A stretch of 64,000 nucleotides of DNA from Martensiomyces pterosporus (taxonomy: Eukaryota; Kickxellomycota; Kickxellomycetes; Kickxellales; Kickxellaceae), in contig MU603959.1 of the NCBI GenBank assembly GCA_025201845.1, positions 66,972 to 130,971 on the forward strand. The letters are read 5' to 3'. How positions within the stretch are numbered: position 1 is the first letter of the stretch; every line of letters starts with the position of its first letter. Both the position numbers and the translations under genes were made by a program. Shown one piece after another: positions 21,801 through 31,783 of this stretch. Under the pieces are notes generated by a model. The model made no database searches and was not told where the DNA came from. It saw only the letters and a program-made list of their open reading frames with translations.

Positions 21801-23090
21801 CACAGTTGACATTCCTGCAGGGATTCTCAGATCGGCGTGAGATGTGGATGATGCAACTGAGGCAGCCATGCTTTCAAAGCCAGCGTGATTGTTGCCGTTG
21901 CTACTGCTGCCATCATTACCGGTAGGCGAGGCGACTTTTCCAGAAATGTACTCGCTGAGGGACGGCTGTGTGGTGGTGCTGAAGAACCCATAGGGCGAGA
22001 TACCTGTGCCTCCGTTGGCATTATTAGCGCTGCCCTGGGCTGCAGCAGGGAGTACTTCAGATGCCGTAGCCGTAGCCGAGCCTCGGTGTGCGCCGTTCAT
22101 AGCAGAGACTGCCGATGGTGTTGACGCCGAGGCTGAAGCGTCGATGTGCTGGTTGGTAGCGAATGTCAGCATATCGGTAGAGTCGGTAAAGCCACTATTG
22201 CTGCCGGGGTAGGCAGAGTTGGCGCCAGAGTCGTTGCCGCCGCCATGGGAAGAAGCCATCGAGGCCAGCGATAGTGCTGATGACACCATGCCATTTTGGT
22301 CAAGGCCGCCAACATTGTTGCTGCTGCGAGTGCCACCCAGCTGCTCGCCGTGCTGCTGCTGCTGGCTTTGGCCAAAAGCAGCGTTCGGCAAAGCAGCTTG
22401 AGCAAACGCAGATGACACAGCGGGGATAGAGGACACTTGGACGTTTGACACACGCGAGCTCGAAGAAGCACCAGCAGCCGCCAGGCTGCCAACATTAGTG
22501 CGGGTGTGAGCAGCCAACGTGGGCGGCACAGAGAGCGGGAGCTCAACGCCACCGATAGTGACAAAGGATGTGGGATCAGCGCTCTTCTCGACCTTTGTAG
22601 TGGGCTCAATCCCCATGGCTTCGCGCTTGAGATCACGCTCCAGGGCGTCACGGAAGAGCATATCGTGAGGGACAGAGTCCCAGTAGAAGACCTTTTGTTT
22701 CTTTTGCGTCCTGACGCAGTGGTGCTTGTACAGGAGCTCCAGAAACTCGGACCGCGGGAGCTCCAGCCTCGCATCGACTCCGGGCTTCAAGCTGCGCAGG
22801 TCGCTGAACACGCCCTCCTCGAACTTCTTCATATTGACCACGGGTCGCATGATGTTCTGGAACCGATAGACCAGGGCGCGGATGATGTCTGTCGAGGTTA
22901 TGTGGAACCGCGAGTCCCAGCGGACGCACGACAGAGAGTCGCCGCTGGGGAAGCCAAAGCGTCTGATGGCGCCTTTATGGATGCCGTTTGCTATGTCGGG
23001 TTCGACCTCCTCCTCCTGTGCTGGGTCGTCGCCGAACAGCGAGGGCGCATTGGCTAGGAATTCGGCCAGGTTGAGAGTACACCGCTTCAT
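18840..23090 (-). CDS. STE12: Ste12-type homeodomain and C2H2 transcription factor
   Basis: A single exon of 1416 residues with ATG at 23090. The N-terminal STE domain (about 1-165) is nearly textbook: [71 protein letters not shown]. Two tandem C2H2 fingers lie near residues 1005-1065 ([21 protein letters not shown], linker HTGERPYKC, then [18 protein letters not shown]), as in Ste12-alpha/SteA proteins of filamentous fungi and unlike the finger-less yeast protein. The rest is Ser/Gly/Asn/Gln-rich, with an Asn/Asp run around 20935-21000 and polyglutamine tracts. In the family, Ste12 acts in the nucleus downstream of the Fus3/Kss1-type MAPK in mating, filamentation and invasive growth. The protein is about twice the usual length because of the low-complexity spacers. 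Confidence 0.95.
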   Translation of the reverse strand: MKRCTLNLAEFLANAPSLFGDDPAQEEEVEPDIANGIHKGAIRRFGFPSGDSLSCVRWDSRFHITSTDIIRALVYRFQNIMRPVVNMKKFEEGVFSDLRSLKPGVDARLELPRSEFLELLYKHHCVRTQKKQKVFYWDSVPHDMLFRDALERDLKREAMGIEPTTKVEKSADPTSFVTIGGVELPLSVPPTLAAHTRTNVGSLAAAGASSSSRVSNVQVSSIPAVSSAFAQAALPNAAFGQSQQQQHGEQLGGTRSSNNVGGLDQNGMVSSALSLASMASSHGGGNDSGANSAYPGSNSGFTDSTDMLTFATNQHIDASASASTPSAVSAMNGAHRGSATATASEVLPAAAQGSANNANGGTGISPYGFFSTTTQPSLSEYISGKVASPTGNDGSSSNGNNHAGFESMAASVASSTSHADLRIPAGMSTVNDSWTGVDFAALHKQASELKANYEEYQPTPTPYHSPKESSTNDPELMELLTATNAILTQDNISDFSEILEQLLGANGLIQESMPTANSTGRLALDVSQEQSGSQQQQHLMMWEQQTSAATSVSMPHAMSVDSGIAAPSRNASVSGLDVSLSTDSGSGNNRAPSSVMMDSITSSPSVASLMNSKPISPNNTPESFSLRLGGSAGAVGQIGSQHGMFGGDVQDGIGSGAVGPQQSGFNPGMSIDEISEFLASNSVQAGQPPSISGSSVTSMSNNNNGNSNSNNDDNNNNNDSNSAGGSFGNQSMSAFMPAFGLSAAGSTAGASQIGSFGPFGSANFMGQPSTSDSKRMDTDADMIGASTETQDERGSVSIQQNSGAVQASSSSSDEPRSIDLVRQLWMSQKPSNGPTPRSTRFSRFHPYLKTMVRLAHRDPPTALNRVPSTTDPKVAAAAVNAMAAKFANSSSSANMGLQLGEGKIDFGTVGSNAQLNGANNGATGPQAGIPFMPSPSSSSAAMPQIGGQAADSAAAAIGSSGDMTSEAAAPANADGKGSEPKQARLKAGGGRRGSRNENECEIRRYSCTFAGCNKQFKRHEHLKRHFRTHTGERPYKCPAADCGKVFARMDNLNQHIRTHVNRKTANRRSSNIMEMGQGQQQQLMQILGKTETDLGDISSSSQIMAPGSSDANLRDLLQSLGDGSFQSGQQTAAAAAVSGNGDSSGVLYGATVGSDTAVSASAAATALVSAGTMPMVSPTRSGSRMMRIALPDGPYQQPLQSPLMETNTVSVLRKFTKQNRLRNTGGTPNGKRDGQFSPFSSDAFSALSGGLGSGNGGGGYMDLQPMGSLIDPNSSGSATGISGLPRTLSTETTTSNINTVWLASFLAQEQQQQQQQFSQPEASDQQQRNGLSSVGFPFQMDASGFGRRDPSHASLKRHLEYDDDDMTGGNSSSSSHGQHQPMSVSGDEHNSTSSVSAANSSKFVRSTIAKSQLTPV

Positions 23091-26000
23091 AATTGCCCCT
23101 TCCCCTCAATGTAAGCTCTCTACAGCGACAAGGGAAGCAACAATGCACGGAAAGAGAAAGAGAAAGAAGCCATTCGGGTCAGTGCGTAGGCAGCTGGTGT
23201 GGGTGGCCGGCACTGAATGAAGGGAGGCACAACAGAGTGACTGTGAATCGTGTAGAACGCAAAGGCAGCTGCCACTTGGTTCGCCTCGGCAGGCGGGTGG
23301 GGCGCGCTTACCTTGTAATATCCAACTCAAAGGAGGAATAAATAGAAAAAGAAGAAACCCAGGTATAGCGAAGCTAAGCCCAGCCAAGCGAGAAGTGGGC
23401 GAGGGTGTGTGCTATACGCTGTTGCGCAATCCGAAACGAGCGAGTTGAGACCGCCGCCTGCGTATTCCCGACTGTAATAGTGCTGCTTGAGGCTAGTATA
23501 AGGCAAGTGTGACTAGAGAGAGAAAAGTGTTTAGTGTCTAAGCCGGCAAACAGCAACGGCAGATGCTTTGTAGATAGACCAGAGAAATAAATAGGTAGAA
23601 AATAAAATAAGGCGGGGAAAGCAGTGCCACAGGCAGAGCAGGAAGAGGTCGCAGCAAAGACACTTGAGCGAGAGCAAGAGTAAGGGTGCAAAACGTCTAA
23701 CCACCATCAGCTACCAGCGGCTACCAGCAGCGGCTACCGTACCAACTTGTGATAAGAGAGGGAATGGAGCAATGGCCGCTGTGCAAAAGAGGCGGAAGCT
23801 TCCAGGCAGCACGGAAGGGGAGGAAGCGCGGCGGCTGTTGGGTGCTGTCTGCTGCTGCCGGGAGGGCTGCATGGGCCTATTGGCCACTCACACAACTCTA
23901 AATCTCACGGGTGCTGGGGGTGGGTGGGCAGGCAAAGACGAGTGGCAGCAGCGCAAATGATAAATCACCATCTCTAAAGCCGCCTGCCTGCCTGCCTCAG
24001 CTTTGATGGCCGAGACAAAGCCAAGCCAAGGCGCAAGAACCTTCGATAGAGAGAAAATTAATGCAGTGGGCGCCAGCATCAGCTGCTGTGAGCCATGGCA
24101 GCTCAGCAAAGCTCCAAGCTCACGATCGAAATAGGCTTTCGTGTGTGCTGCACCACCAGCAGAGCCACCAGCAGAGCCACCAGCAGAGCCATCAGCAGCA
24201 CCAGTCGTGCACACACTGAATGCCACTGCCAAGAATCATCAACAAAGATGTGCACAATGTGTTGCGCAGCTGAGTGGCGTGCTAGCACACGTTTGGCAAG
24301 AGATGTGCGAGGGCAGTGGTCTCAAGGATCCAAGAAAGGCACGGCACAGGTAGGACCTTGCAAAAGCTGGGAACATGCCCCCATTTATACACATTTAGTG
24401 GGGAAAATTTTTCCAGCGAGCGCTGTCTGCCCGCGGATACGCCAGCGCCCCTATTGGAGCCTACGGCTCACGGGCCATTTTGCGCGTGCGACCTGCCTTT
24501 TCGCTCGCACCCTATCATGCTGCAAAGAGACGAGCAAGCGCAGGAACAGCAGGAGCCGAATAATAGCCAAGGCGCTGTAGGCGCGAGTGGGGGATGGGAG
24601 GGAGCAGTTTACTTTTCGTCGAAATGCATGGCTCGAAAGGGAAGACAATGGGCAGCGATGAGGCGCAGGGAGAAGTAGGAATGCGCGGAGGGGTCGGACT
24701 CGGCTGCGCTCCAAAGGGTCTGACCGCTGGAGGCAAAGGAAAAGGGGTATGGACGGGGGTGGCATACACGAGCAGCAAGGGGTAATTAGACAACAGGCAC
24801 CCAAGATGATGCTCTGCGTTGTAACTGCGCGTGAACGACGCCAAGGGGATTCTGTATCTGTGACGCAGCGCTTGCTGTGCAGCGTACCTCTTGTGCGAAA
24901 CAATGTGGCCGAGAGAGTATAGCCGCGACCTTCTGTCCGATGCAGCTGTGCGATTGGAGCGGCGCGGGTGATAATTGCCGGTCAGCTAGACGGGCAGCGT
25001 CTGTCAGCGAGTAGGCGGCGTTGCTAGAGGAGAGCGAGGATAGGAGGCAAGCGAGAGAAAGAAGGGTGCTCTGAGCAGGGATGGTGCGTGTCCCACGCAA
25101 GCCAGTGCTGGCAGGGACGGCCGGGATGCCTGGCTGGCTGGCTAGCATATGGCCAGGCAGGCGAGTTGAGGGCAAGTGCCGAAGGCCATCCACTGCCTGG
25201 ACAGACATGCTCAGCTGGCATATCCAACCACCCGCCGTTTGCGGATGTGCTGTGCTTGGCTTTGGCGATTGGCCAGGTGCAGCCAGAGCAGCTGCTGTCT
25301 TTGCACTTTGACCCTTGTCTGGATTCAGCAGCTGCTCGAACGAGGAATGGCCAGAGATGAGGGAGTCAGGAGGCGGCTGCAGGCGCCAGCCCGGATGAGC
25401 CGAGTGCGCTGCCCAGTCAAAATCGAGTCACATCTCCCCAACGCCCTTCCATCGCTGGTCCGAGCGACTCAACGCAAGAGAACGCTCACACCATTCTGGG
25501 CACCAACAGCACCATCTTTAGCAGCAGCTGCTGGTGCCTCGCCGCAAAGGCGACGTTGGGAGAAATCACACTGTTTGCAGGGATAGCAGCTGTGAAACCT
25601 CTGACAAGCTAACCACCTACCCCTTGAAACCAAGTTGTGAGAGGGATTGCCGCCACAGCACAGCGCTCGGAGGTTTTGTTTCCCTTTGCCCCCTGCTGCA
25701 ACCACGAGCCATTACGTAGCCTCGAAGCCTGCTGGGCAAAGCCGCGCTTTGCTATTGCTGGGCATCTTGGCGTCCTGCAGCCGCCCTGTTGCACCCGGCT
25801 TGTCCAGCTCCCACCTTGCTGCTTTTCACGCTGAGGCAGACATCTTCGGCACTCCTTTGCTGCAGCGATCGCTCTCAGTAGATGCAGAGTCAAGTGGACA
25901 CAGCTTGCTGCTCCTCCGCTGCTTGTGGACCATGACGACATGCTGTCACGCGGAACGCATCTCTTACGCAGCCATCGTTTGCACGCAACAGCTGTCAAGT

Positions 26001-26503
26001 TGCACAAAGGCAGTGCAGCGGCACACGTGTCCTTGGCGCAGCAGCCTCTAATTGAGGCGTCGTGGGCAGAAAGCATGCAAAGCCTGGTGCCAAGCATCAG
26101 AGAAAGCCAGCACAGCAGGCGCATTTCTGCCAGCTGAAGAGGGCATAGGGTAACCAGCCCCAGGAGCTAGCAGCGTGCATACCGTCCACCCAGTGCTATT
26201 TTGTTAGTTGCACGCAAGGGCTTGATGCGACCTATGATGCGGCCATCCCACTTAGCCTGGGCGCTGTGCTTGATCGCCGCATATCCATGTGCCCACCGCC
26301 CACAAGTCTATGCCACTACACCGCCGGCTCAAGTGCAAAATTCGCGCTTTTGCCGTTTGTGCGCGCGAAAGCCACAAAACACGCCTCTGCAACCCCTCTT
26401 TTTTGTTTATTCGCTCTCAGGTGTCGGCGGGATATTGGCAGAACAAGCTAACAAGCAGAGCCATCTGGCACGTTGAAGAAAGGGCAGCCGTCACAGCAAA
26501 GAA
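23091..26503. promoter_or_regulatory. 3.4-kb gene-free region upstream of STE12 and PIG-X
   Basis: I see no convincing gene. Open frames up to about 170 codons occur on both strands but have the composition of random GC-rich sequence (Cys, Arg, Ser, His-rich) and no recognisable domain. The STE12-proximal part is purine-rich on the plus strand (AGAGAAAGAGAAAG), the mirror image of a pyrimidine-rich leader on the STE12 strand, so a long 5' leader is likely. It is one of three unusually long gaps in the window, all beside regulator genes. Confidence 0.5.
24154..24198. repeat. 12-base tandem repeat
   Basis: About three and a half copies of CAGCAGAGCCAC, the last one diverged. The unit is a multiple of three, but no convincing coding frame surrounds it. 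It is probably a small minisatellite. Confidence 0.7.
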
Positions 26504-28276
26504 ATGGCCCGACTTCACGGCAAGTTCAGGACAACACCAGCAGCAGCAGCGGCTGCTATCCTTGCCATTGCCGCATGCCCATTCGGCGCCGCGCTGTCCC
26601 ACTCAAACATGCACCGGCCTCCGGGTAGCCGCATAGCACTTACTTCGCCGGTATTCGAAACCGAGGAGCACATCATCTTTGGTCCTCAAGCCACAGCCAA
26701 GCCAATTGGCAGCGGCGGCAAAAACGAAGAGCAAGGCTGGAGTGTCGGAGTAAGCGGCGGCGGTAGCTGGCATGTATGGAGCTACGAAACACTGTTCGAC
26801 CGCATTGACCTGCCGCTATGGCCCGAAGCCATGAAGGAGGCCAGGATCGTTCTAAGCACCGACATGTGTCGCCACGACTCAACCAGCCCATTGCCCGCTG
26901 CTCCATTCATGCCTGCACCGGGTCTCGAGTACTGTGGCATACATGTCTCCGCTACATCGAGGCCAGACGTGCCGGTAGCTCGTGCGCACCACGACATGCG
27001 GAGGTGGATGTCGTCGTTCATGGGCTGGTCCCCGCAAGGCAAGAAAGAGGAAACCGCATCAGGCGACGCCGGTGATTCCGACGGCAGTGCTTTGGGCCCC
27101 GAGTCATTCATCGACCTAGGACGCACCAGCATCTACTACTTCCACCCATTCGATGCGCGTGCTTTGAGCACCCACAGGGGCAGAGCTGGCAAGCTGGACC
27201 TGGTGCGTTTTGCTGTGGACCCAGGCCACCATCTACGCAGGCTGATTGATCCACACGTTAACCGCAATGGAGGTAGCTGGTTGGACCAGCGCCGTATTGA
27301 AGTCCGGCTGTCTAGGACTCCTCATGGGTTTGTCAAAATAAACGCACAGGTGCTTTCGGTCATTGCGCCTGCTGAAGACATCTCGGTCTTGCCTATGGAG
27401 AACGCAACATCGAGCATCTCTTGGGTCAGTGCTGCCAGTAGCAGCCGGTCGTTCACGCTGCGGAGAGGACAGGAGCGCCCTGATCTCATTGTTGTCCCCG
27501 ATGAATTCTACACTCAGCAGCAGAAATTCTTGGGCACGGAGGGCGATGTCACTGAGAAGACAAGGGACCTGGGCTCCTTCCACCCAAGCCTGGAAATCTC
27601 GGGCCAAGTCGAGCACCACAGTGCGCAAGGCCCTGGCAAGGCGCTTCTCCAAGCAAAGTGCCATCTGGACACCATCCAGGTACTGCCCAGTACATACTTC
27701 TTCGACCCCTACCAGATCCACGATGTGCGTGAACAGCTCGGTGGCCCATACGAGCACTACGGGCCGGTTGAGCTTGAGAAGCCAGCCGAGGCGATGCAGA
27801 ACTGGGGCAGCATTCTGCGTATCTCTGCACCCAGCGCCGGGCTTGGCCGCCAGGCATTTAACGCAACCATCCCCATCCACGCGCGCTACCGCCTGCCTCC
27901 AGTTCGTGAGCGGACTGTGGGGTACAATGGCGAGCCAACCGAGGATACGCATGTGGAGACCGTCCTGCTTCCTGCCATCTCTGCCATCGTGTGTCCAACC
28001 ACCTCCGCAGAGCCCTCATTTGCGCTCTTCTCTCCAGCCAGGGGAAGCGTGCTGGAGAAACTGGCTGTTCGACCGGCGCTGTTTGAGGAGCTCGGAGTCG
28101 CTCCGGTAGCGGCACTCAGAGCTGCCCCTGAGAGCGATATGCTGCTGCGGATGGCCGTGGGCAGTACGCAGAACCTCGCAGTGATCCAGTCGCTGACGCT
28201 TGTTGCGCTCTTCGCGGGAACAGTCTACATTTTCTTGGCTACCAAGCGCGCAACCAGCAACCCACCAAAGCGCTAG
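26504..28276 (+). CDS. PBN1: PIG-X/Pbn1-type subunit of GPI mannosyltransferase I
   Basis: A single-exon 590-residue protein. The N-terminus is a signal peptide (MARLHGKF, then an Ala-rich hydrophobic core to about residue 30). The large middle part should lie in the ER lumen. The family signature is in the C-terminal third: LPSTYFFDPYQIHDVREQ, then GPVELEKPAEAMQNWGSILR, and IPIHARYRLP. A single transmembrane segment near residues 560-580 (LTLVALFAGTVYIFLA) is followed by a short basic cytosolic tail (TKRATSNPPKR). In animals and yeast this protein partners and stabilises PIG-M/Gpi14, which adds the first mannose to the GPI precursor. It is longer than the usual 400-450 residues because of spacer sequence after residue 130. 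It converges on gene A. Confidence 0.82.
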   Translation: MARLHGKFRTTPAAAAAAILAIAACPFGAALSHSNMHRPPGSRIALTSPVFETEEHIIFGPQATAKPIGSGGKNEEQGWSVGVSGGGSWHVWSYETLFDRIDLPLWPEAMKEARIVLSTDMCRHDSTSPLPAAPFMPAPGLEYCGIHVSATSRPDVPVARAHHDMRRWMSSFMGWSPQGKKEETASGDAGDSDGSALGPESFIDLGRTSIYYFHPFDARALSTHRGRAGKLDLVRFAVDPGHHLRRLIDPHVNRNGGSWLDQRRIEVRLSRTPHGFVKINAQVLSVIAPAEDISVLPMENATSSISWVSAASSSRSFTLRRGQERPDLIVVPDEFYTQQQKFLGTEGDVTEKTRDLGSFHPSLEISGQVEHHSAQGPGKALLQAKCHLDTIQVLPSTYFFDPYQIHDVREQLGGPYEHYGPVELEKPAEAMQNWGSILRISAPSAGLGRQAFNATIPIHARYRLPPVRERTVGYNGEPTEDTHVETVLLPAISAIVCPTTSAEPSFALFSPARGSVLEKLAVRPALFEELGVAPVAALRAAPESDMLLRMAVGSTQNLAVIQSLTLVALFAGTVYIFLATKRATSNPPKR

Positions 28277-28646
28277 ATGAGTGCCATTTCTACTTCTACT
28301 TTGCAGAGCTAGTGCACACAACATAGAAAACCAGAACAGGACTGTGGGACTTGCAGATATGGCCGGCCAGAGTAGTGGCCAGGCAAACGAATGTAACTAG
28401 TATTTAAAAAAAAAAAAACGCTTGACTTTTAGCTGCTTCCAGAGAAGCGATGGAGCAAAAGAGAGGAGCAGGAAGGACAAAAGAGAAACGATGTGAAGGA
28501 ACCTTGACGAGAAGAGAAAAGCGGATTATTAACAAAGCAAGCCACGCTTGCGCAAAGCGTAACCTGCTGCATTATAATATAAAACGTGGACTTCACGAGC
28601 ACGCATCGAGTTGCTGAAACTGCGCGTCCTTGTTTTGTACATACTT
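28277..28646. other. Convergent 3' flanks of PIG-X and gene A
   Basis: A 370-base gap between two gene ends. It holds a 12-A run near 28407-28418 and AT-rich stretches suitable for polyadenylation on both strands. No gene is seen. Confidence 0.5.
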
Positions 28647-31600
28647 TTAGCGGTACTGGCGACTCTCGCCGCCTCTGGCACGCAACAGGTTCTCCGCGGC
28701 CGAGGCAGACAGGCATCCAATGTCGGTAGCAGCAACCAGCAGCGTATACCCCAGCTGGATCTTTGATCTAGCCATCGACCCCGAAGACGCGTAGATGCCG
28801 CGCGGAATATGCCTAGCCTCAGCCGTCTGCACGATGGAGTTCAGGGCCGACAAGAGCCTGGGATCAAAATGCTCCTCAGCCGGTTTAATGCCCATAGACG
28901 CCTGCAGGTCATACGGACCAACAAAGATCGCATCGATGCCGCCAACAGATAGGATTTCGGGCAGGTTGCTCACAGCCTCAGCGCTCTCGATCTGCGGAAT
29001 CACCATGACGTCGCGGTTGGCTCTCTCCGAGTACTCACTCATTGCGGCTGGCCCTCTGATGCCAAACGCCTGTGGGGCAAAGAAGGCGCCGTACGAGCGG
29101 CTGCCCTCCGGCGGGTACTTGCACAGCCTCTTGACGCGCTCCATCTCATTGCGCGTGTTGACCATGGGAACGATGATGCCATGGGCACCGGCATCCAGTG
29201 CCCACTTGAACCACTCGGGAGAGTGCGAGGGAACGCGGACGATTGGCGTGCATGTGCCGCTGCTGGCAACGGCGGAGACCATTTCGGCCATGACCGACGG
29301 ATTGGTCGGCGAGTGCTCCATGTCGATGCACGCCCAGTCAAACCCCTGGGTGGCCAGGACTCGCGCGGTTATCGGGCTCGGGATGGTCAGCCAGACGCCA
29401 AACACTGGAATGCCGTCGCGCAGCCTCGCTTTGAGCCGGTTGTGCGGCACAGGTGGCGAGAAGGTTCTAGGCGAGTGTACGTGGTGCGGGGGTGGCGGCA
29501 ACATGTGCTGCTGCTGCGCCTGCGAGGGGCCTGGAGGAGGGCCCTGGCCAGGTGGGTAGTAGTGGTAGGACACCGAAGACGACGAGGGATGGTGGTGCTG
29601 GGGCGGAGGTATTCCCTGCGGCGGCCTAGGCTGCTGCTGGTGTCCCGAATGCGGCGAAGCGAATCCCATTTGCTGAGGCGATTTCACGGATGGGTGCATG
29701 GAAGGCGGAGGTGGCTGTGGACCCTGCATTGATGAAGACTGGCGAGAGTGGTGCTGCATGTGGGGAGGCGGAGGATGGGGGTGGGGGCCTGGGGGCATCA
29801 CGGAAGAGTGCGAGTGGCCGGGCGGCGGTCCCTGTTGGGTGCTTAATGAGGATGGAGGGCGCTCAGGACCCAGAGCGCTTGACGGGCCAGCGCTAGGCGA
29901 GTTTACACCTGCGCTCATCGAGTAGGCGCTGCTACTGCCTCCGCCGCGTGCATCTTGCCTACAAAGCAGAAAAGGGCTTGCGAAGAATATGCAATAAATT
30001 TGGCGATATTTAGTTGCCACATGCTATTTTCCAAAAAAAAAACAAATAAACGGGCAAACAACAAGGCGCATTCGGGTATATTCCATCGCAATATATGGAT
30101 CATATGCCGCCATAATTAGGGTGCTCAGTAGCCTCTCAATAGCAAAACACACACATCATGATTGGGTACTTGCCTCGAGTATTTGGCGTATTTCGCTCTG
30201 TGCGCATCGCTGGGAGATTCGTATGGCGCCGTATGCGGCTGTGGAAAGCTGCTAATGCCCAGACCACTAGTGGACACCTGCAGCTTTGACGGACCGCTAT
30301 CGCCACCGCCATATCTATCACCGCTGCCAAACCCTGAACCACTCTCCTGGCGATTAGCGCTGGGCGTATGGCCGGACCGCTTGGCCCTCCTTTTTGGGTT
30401 CTCCAGCTCGCTCTTTACGATTTCCAAGATGGGCGCCAGTGGCGGCGGGATATTATCCCTCTGCGGGCAGCTATGCACCACATGCCTCTTCATGTCGGCC
30501 GATTTACCCAGCATCTTCTTTTCGCACAAGATGCACTGCGCGCGATCCGTGTTTCCTGACACGCGCGACTCAATAACCTTGAAGAACCGCCAGACCGCGC
30601 CACGTCCGGAATTATACGACGAGTGGTAGTACACCATCGAATTGGCAGACATGGTAACCGGCCCAACTTCGCCTACCGGTGTATCCGAAGCTGCAGGAGC
30701 CGTGGTAGAGCGCTCCTGAGGCTTCTGCCGCTGCTGCAGCTGGCCCGAGGACGCCCTCAGCTCTGAATCATCAGGGTACTCGCTGTAGATATGGCGATGC
30801 CTGTTTTCGCTGCGGCCAAACTGGCTGCCGTGTTCCATGTCATCATCCATATCGTGCGGCTGTGGGGTCTCTGACATGCGGATGTCCTCTTCTATTTGCT
30901 GGTTGATGCTGGGGCTCTGCTGGAACTCGTACTCCGGCTGTCCAAACCCGTGCTCATCGCGAGGGCTGAATGGCGGCTCCGGGTAGTGGTAACGAGAACC
31001 CGTAGAGTGGCGCTGACTTTGCTGCTGCTGCTGCTGCTGCTGCTGCTGTGGTGGCTGCTGCTGGGACATCGGTGGATGGTTTGCGCGGTTAGGGCTGGCG
31101 AAGGTAAACTGCGCCTGCTGGGTCAAGCTAGACGAGGAGTACGACCTGTGTCGCGATGCAGCTTGCGGCCGCAAAGACGAGGTCGTAGGGCGGCCACTGC
31201 TAGTTGCTGGCGAATCGTTCCTCGCACGGTGCCGGCCACTACTGCCGACGCTTGACGATATCTGGCTATCCGCGCTCTGCTCCCTAACGCTACTCGCATG
31301 CCCAGATGGCCTGTGATGGCGGACGGGCTGGTGCTGGTGGTGGCGCTGGCGAGACACTGAGCCACTATCCCTGTACGAATCGGGCGTGCTGGCACCACTC
31401 CGAGCACTCCCGTCGTACGGCTGATCAAATTCGGACTGATCATCGTCGTCTATTAGAGGCAGTGGAGGTGGTGGTGGCGGTGGCAGCAGCTGCTCTTCTT
31501 GCTGCACTTGCTCTGGCTCAAGCACAGGCGATGGCGACATGCTGGGAGACGACCATCGTTTAGGCGCATCGCTTTGCTGCTCGACTGACGAGGACACCTC

Positions 31601-31783
31601 CTTTAGTACTGTGCCTGGCGCTGCCGTTGGAGCGGGGGTGCCTTGGTTAGTAGGCGATACAGATGGTGGTTTGTCGCTCTCTGAGGAGGCTGCAGTTACC
31701 GCAGCGCCAGCAGCAGTGGTCGGTGTGGATTTGACAGAGGCGTTGCTAGTCGAAGGCAAGTGCTCTGACTGATCACCCGACAT
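28647..31783 (-). CDS. Gene A: BED-type zinc finger fused to HpcH/HpaI aldolase (2 exons)
   Basis: Exon 1, 31783-30174 (536 codons plus 2 bases); exon 2, 29958-28647; joined product 973 residues. Exon 1 is mostly disordered and Ser/Pro/Gln-rich (polyglutamine near 31020-31050) but has a BED-like finger at about residues 394-438: aromatic VWRFFKVIESR, then CILC and HVVHSC (C-x2-C, H-x4-C). Exon 2 starts with a Pro/His/Gln-rich linker and then a complete HpaI-type class II aldolase, about 710-965: GVWLTIPSPITARVLATQGF, FDWACIDMEHSP (catalytic His), VRVPSH (catalytic Arg), YPPEGSRSYGAFFA loop, PQIES and FVGPYDL (metal-binding Glu and Asp). The aldolase family cleaves 4-hydroxy-2-oxo acids to pyruvate and an aldehyde. 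The fusion suggests a nuclear protein that also binds a metabolite. The alternative is two genes: there is no ATG for an aldolase-only product before MSAGVNS near 29920. Confidence 0.72.
29959..30173 (-). other. GC-AG intron joining finger and aldolase exons of gene A
   Basis: A 215-base intron with donor CGAG|GCAAGT and acceptor CTTTGTAG|GCAAGAT, preceded by a pyrimidine tract. AG|GCAAGT is the strong consensus of GC-type donors. The nearby GT (CAA|GTACCC) would leave the aldolase out of frame with this acceptor; the GC donor keeps it in frame and rebuilds an Arg codon (AG|G). If the intron is retained, translation ends after 16 extra codons (stop near 30125). Confidence 0.65.

Noticed and set aside
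25609..26124. 171-codon minus-strand frame between STE12 and PIG-X
   Set aside because: Cys/Arg/Ser-rich random-like composition, no hydrophobic or domain pattern, and no promoter or splice support.
30160..30167. GT donor (CAA|GTACCC) for the gene A intron
   Set aside because: With the available acceptors it shifts the aldolase out of frame; the overlapping GC donor does not.
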